Source of the DNA: a virus
Virus record (IMG/VR): IMGVR_UViG_3300030329_004866
Location: 1-37,628 of that record
Reading direction: 5' to 3' (one strand)
DNA length: 37,628 bases
The stretch's first letter is position 1, and the number at the start of each line of letters is the position of its first letter. This document shows positions 34,503-37,628 of the stretch, one piece after another. Position numbers and translations under genes: made by a program. Below the pieces are notes generated by a model. It saw only the letters and a list, made by a program, of their open reading frames with translations. It ran no database searches and was not told where the DNA came from.

Positions 34503-35829
34503 TCAACCCGGACTTGGTAAACCAGAGATACTTGCTTGTGTTTTATTTGTCCTTGATGAAAAAGGATTGAAAACGCAAGAATTTGATCTTCTAAAATACA
34601 ATCCTTCGTTATCTGTTATACAAAGTTTGAATAGCAATCATATAACAGCAACGGTGGAGTTTACTGAGTCAGAGGGTACGTTAACAAGATATAACAAAAT
34701 AGGTATACAAGGGCAAGAGTTTCTTATTCTTCATTTTAAGACTCCGGAGAAGAAAGAAGTAAGACTTGAGATGTTTGTACATCATATTGATGGTATAGAT
34801 TTTTCTCAACAAAACCAAACATCCTTGTTAACAATGCATTGTGTAACAAAAGAGTCTTTAATTAGTACAATTGGAAGTGTTAACAGAGCATTCACAAATT
34901 TGGAGTATGGTCAAACTGCAGCCTCAATATATTTAAATGATATTGTTAGTAATGGTGTTTATAAAAACTACTTTGGTGATAAAGTATATTCTCCATTTGT
35001 TAGCTTTAATGTAAGACCTTTTGATGTACATCCAACAGATGGTATGCAAGATTTTATTATTCCAGGATTACAACCAGATGATGCCATTGAGTTTTGTGCA
35101 AGGAGAGCTTTAGGTAAGGGTACACCAATGAATTTGTTCTTGTATTATGAAACCTTTGATGGGTATTGTTTTCATAATATAGAGAGACTAATTAAAGAGG
35201 GTATTAGTAAGGTAAAAGAAAATGGTTTAGTGTTTTCGTATAAACCTACTGAAGATATGACTGATCCTGTTGATCCTTTAAGAAAGGTAGAAAACATAGG
35301 AGGCGTTAATCTTGCAGATACATTAGAACGCACTGCATCTGGAGCATTTAAAAACAAAGTTCGAACTATAAATTTAATTAATCAAAACTTTACTGATATA
35401 CATTATAATTATCGTACTGAAGATAGAGCAGCCACACTAGGTGAAACATTTCTAGTTGATAAAGAGTGGCAAAAGATATTTCAAACAAATGATAATTATG
35501 AAACATTGTTGTTGAAGGACAACTCAAGATATAATCAATTCTTTGAGTACATACAAGGCCACAGAATGGGATACACACAACAACTAACTAGCATGACATG
35601 CTCTATAACTATATTGGGTGATACAGATTTAATGCCTGGCCAAGTTGTTGATTTTAGTATACCAGAAATGGCTGGTACATCGGGAATAGAACGTATAGAA
35701 CCAACAAAATTTTCAGGCAACTGGTTGGTTTCGGATGTTATTAATAGTTTTGATACCGAAAATCATCAAACATCTTTGAGCCTTATAAAAGATAAGACTG
35801 TTTCAACGGAGGGTTTTCCTAATGGCTAA
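34495..35829 (+). CDS. 27: Baseplate hub protein, gp27-like
   Basis: The 444-residue protein precedes the gp5-like spike, where T4-like and VgrG-type systems place the gp27 hub. Features that fit: an N-terminal beta domain (ITATVEFTESEGTLTRYNKIG, FLILHFKTPEKKEVRLEMFV), DFIIPGLQPDDAIEFCARRA, and a C-terminal beta domain (SMTCSITILGDTDLMPGQVVDFSIP) as in gpD/gp27-type hubs. It should form the trimer that carries the spike. Overlaps both neighbours by 8 nt. Confidence 0.75.
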   Translation: MASQPGLGKPEILACVLFVLDEKGLKTQEFDLLKYNPSLSVIQSLNSNHITATVEFTESEGTLTRYNKIGIQGQEFLILHFKTPEKKEVRLEMFVHHIDGIDFSQQNQTSLLTMHCVTKESLISTIGSVNRAFTNLEYGQTAASIYLNDIVSNGVYKNYFGDKVYSPFVSFNVRPFDVHPTDGMQDFIIPGLQPDDAIEFCARRALGKGTPMNLFLYYETFDGYCFHNIERLIKEGISKVKENGLVFSYKPTEDMTDPVDPLRKVENIGGVNLADTLERTASGAFKNKVRTINLINQNFTDIHYNYRTEDRAATLGETFLVDKEWQKIFQTNDNYETLLLKDNSRYNQFFEYIQGHRMGYTQQLTSMTCSITILGDTDLMPGQVVDFSIPEMAGTSGIERIEPTKFSGNWLVSDVINSFDTENHQTSLSLIKDKTVSTEGFPNG

Positions 35830-37435
35830 TTATGCAGGTGAGTTTCTAAAGTCTGTACAATTCTTTATTGGAGTTGTAGAAGATAGAAATGATCCATTGA
35901 ATCTTGGTAGGTTGCGTGTGCGTGCTTTTGGAGTACACAACGATGATCTATCTCAAATCCCAGTAAATACATTACCATGGGCTACTCCACTAATGCCTAT
36001 GAACAGCGGTTCACAAAGTGGTATTGGTCATAGTCCAACTGGACCTGTTGAAGGAACGTGGTGTTTTGGTTTCTTTGCTGATGGTCAAGAAATGCAACAG
36101 CCATTTATTATTGGTACAATGTATGGTGCTCCTACAGAAAAAGAAGCAAACGGAATAGGGTTTCAAGATCCTCTTGGTGTATATCCAAAAGAAAAATATA
36201 TGAATCAAAGTGGTGTCAATAAACTAGCTCGTGGTGATACAGCTTATGGTGAAGAGTCATTAGCAATCAAAACGAGGGATAGGATAACAGAGGTTCCTGT
36301 TGCAGTTCCTCCTCAGGTACCTTCTGTAAGAGATTTAGAAGGACCAGCAGAACCCAAAAATGATACTATCAACGCTGGACCTAAAGGCTCATTCTACTTT
36401 AGACATCGTTGGAATGAGCCTGTACCACGTTATGGTGGACAAGGTGGAGGATCAACTGCAGAAGAGAACTCCGATCCCTTGGATTATGATAACACACAAC
36501 AACCTTGGGAGCTGAAGAAAAACAAGAATGGTCAAGCACCAACTCAATATCCTAACTCTTCAAAGTATCCATTTAATCATACGTACACAACTGAATCAGG
36601 TCACGTTAAGGAGTTTGATGATACACCTGAAGGTGAAAGAATACATGAGTATCATACATCTGGTTCGTTTTGTGAAATACATCCTAGTGGATCAAAGACA
36701 ACAAAGGTTGTTGGTGATGAATATGAAATAATAATGAAGGGTAAGCATGTTCTTGTTAAAGGTCATATGAATCTTACTGTACAAGGTGATGCAAGAGTTT
36801 ATGTACAAGGCAATAGGTATGATGAGGTTGCTGGTGACTATCACATTAATGTTCATGGTGATATGATTACAAAGATTCAAGGTAATGAACAAAAGGTTGT
36901 GATGACTGATAAGGCAACACAGATCAATGGTAACGAACGAAAGAGAATAACAAAGAATAACCAAAAGACTATTGAGGGTACAAACGAAGAGAAGATTGTT
37001 GGTACATCAAACACAACTCATAGTGCAAACGTATTCATAAACACAAATGCCTGGAAAAGAGATATTATCAGAGGTTCATTAACATTGTTTACTGGTGCTA
37101 ACTGTAATATTACAGTAGGATCAAATAATCTTGTTGGTGAAGATGCTTTATGTTTTGATGGTGGTGGTCTTAGACAAAATGCAAATACAGGTCGATTAAA
37201 CATCAGTACATTGTCCAATACAAACATTGAAACGTCAGCTAACTTTAATCTTGACGCATCAGCTAAGGTGGATATGGACTCAGGTGCCAATACTGAAATA
37301 ACAGCTGGTGATCATGTTGATGTCGATGCAACAAGTGATATTGAAATGGATACAGCAGCTAAGTTTCTTGTTGGTACAAATACTAAGCCGGCCAATACTG
37401 TTATTGAGTCAACTAGAATTGACTTGAACCCGTAG
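35822..37435 (+). CDS. 5: Central spike protein, gp5-like without a lysozyme domain
   Basis: The 537-residue protein has an N-terminal OB-fold (VVEDRNDPLNLGRLRVRAFGVH, residues 18-39; GTWCFGFFADGQEMQQPFIIGTMYG), a Pro-rich linker, then HEYHTSGSFCEIHPSGSKTTKV and a long beta-helix of short repeats (YEIIMKGKHVLVKG, LTVQGDARVYVQGN, and later NTEITAGDHVDVDA). This is the gp5/VgrG needle. No lysozyme domain lies between OB-fold and beta-helix, unlike T4 gp5. The PAAR tip protein follows by 8 nt. Confidence 0.88.
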   Translation: MANYAGEFLKSVQFFIGVVEDRNDPLNLGRLRVRAFGVHNDDLSQIPVNTLPWATPLMPMNSGSQSGIGHSPTGPVEGTWCFGFFADGQEMQQPFIIGTMYGAPTEKEANGIGFQDPLGVYPKEKYMNQSGVNKLARGDTAYGEESLAIKTRDRITEVPVAVPPQVPSVRDLEGPAEPKNDTINAGPKGSFYFRHRWNEPVPRYGGQGGGSTAEENSDPLDYDNTQQPWELKKNKNGQAPTQYPNSSKYPFNHTYTTESGHVKEFDDTPEGERIHEYHTSGSFCEIHPSGSKTTKVVGDEYEIIMKGKHVLVKGHMNLTVQGDARVYVQGNRYDEVAGDYHINVHGDMITKIQGNEQKVVMTDKATQINGNERKRITKNNQKTIEGTNEEKIVGTSNTTHSANVFINTNAWKRDIIRGSLTLFTGANCNITVGSNNLVGEDALCFDGGGLRQNANTGRLNISTLSNTNIETSANFNLDASAKVDMDSGANTEITAGDHVDVDATSDIEMDTAAKFLVGTNTKPANTVIESTRIDLNP

Positions 37436-37443
37436 GAGACTTG

Positions 37444-37628
37444 AATGCCAGCAACACACAGACATGGAGATGCAAGAGTATGTGGTGCTACAACAATTGT
37501 TAGTGGTCAATCTACTGTTTTTATGAACGGAGTGCTACAATCAGTAAACGGTGATCCTAATACACATGGTGCTGGTAATTTGATAGCAGGAAGCAAAAAT
37601 GTTTTTGCAAGTGGTAAACTTTGTGTCA
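37444..37628 (+). CDS. PAAR-type spike tip protein (partial)
   Basis: The frame runs off the end of the window after 61 codons. It starts PATHRHGDARVCGATTIV and continues VFMNGVLQSVNGDPNTHGAGNLIAGSKNVFASGKL, with the His and Cys residues expected of a PAAR metal-binding cone (as T4 gp5.4). It should cap the beta-helix of the gp5-like needle. AGGAG lies eight bases upstream. Confidence 0.85.

Overview
The window is a 37.6 kb piece of the genome of a T4-like myovirus that very probably infects an alphaproteobacterium. The T4 relationship rests on conserved gene blocks: a 33-59-32 replication/late-transcription block (25557-27509), a head-completion and hub block (4, 54, 26, tape-measure candidate) on the minus strand, and a 48-53-27-5-PAAR baseplate/spike block on the plus strand. 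The alphaproteobacterial host is inferred mainly from a circularly permuted tmRNA gene at 21570-21858 whose tag reads ANDNFAPMALAA, a gene form typical of Alphaproteobacteria. Early promoters of the TTGACC-17-(T/G)ATAAT type fit a host with an ordinary housekeeping sigma factor.

Layout. 1-5700 is an early region of many very small genes behind closely spaced promoters, with a half-length Na/Pi cotransporter, tRNA-Pro(UGG), a membrane protein/lipoprotein pair, a roughly 260-nt structured RNA of unknown identity ending in an intrinsic terminator, and a KWDG-motif ligase-like protein. 5700-12503 is a tightly overlapping plus-strand run: nuclease-like, YkgJ-like and zincin-like proteins, tRNA-Arg(UCU), tRNA-Thr(UGU), a radical SAM protein, a glutaredoxin, a GT4 glycosyltransferase and a 2OG-Fe(II) oxygenase. 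12500-18734 is one minus-strand operon of 13 genes from a single promoter, with three more 2OG oxygenases, a PD-(D/E)XK exonuclease, PhoH and a HAD phosphatase. 18731-21523 holds a divergent promoter pair, a DUF932 protein and a PNKP-type phosphatase.

The tmRNA is followed by an A-type Fe-S carrier (IscA/HesB), then a cassette of three glycosyltransferase-like proteins around a QueC-like PP-loop protein, a SleB-type endolysin, and the 33-59-32 block. The rest is virion assembly: two blocks diverge from about 33003 behind T4-type TATAAATA late promoters, and the minus block converges on gene 32 at a long hairpin.

How it works together. The early promoters probably serve takeover proteins and RNAs, while TATAAATA elements, together with the gp33-like coactivator, serve structural genes. 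Accessory genes cluster around phosphate (PhoH, NptA-like), iron and Fe-S chemistry (IscA, radical SAM, YkgJ, glutaredoxin, four 2OG oxygenases), translation (three tRNAs, tmRNA) and glycosylation. The observations I rate highest are the phage-borne permuted tmRNA, a perfect T_TTT_TTC slippery site at the end of gene 26 opening a 57-codon -1 extension just before the tape-measure region, and the unidentified structured RNA at 3871-4131. All homology calls are from reading motifs by eye; no search was run.
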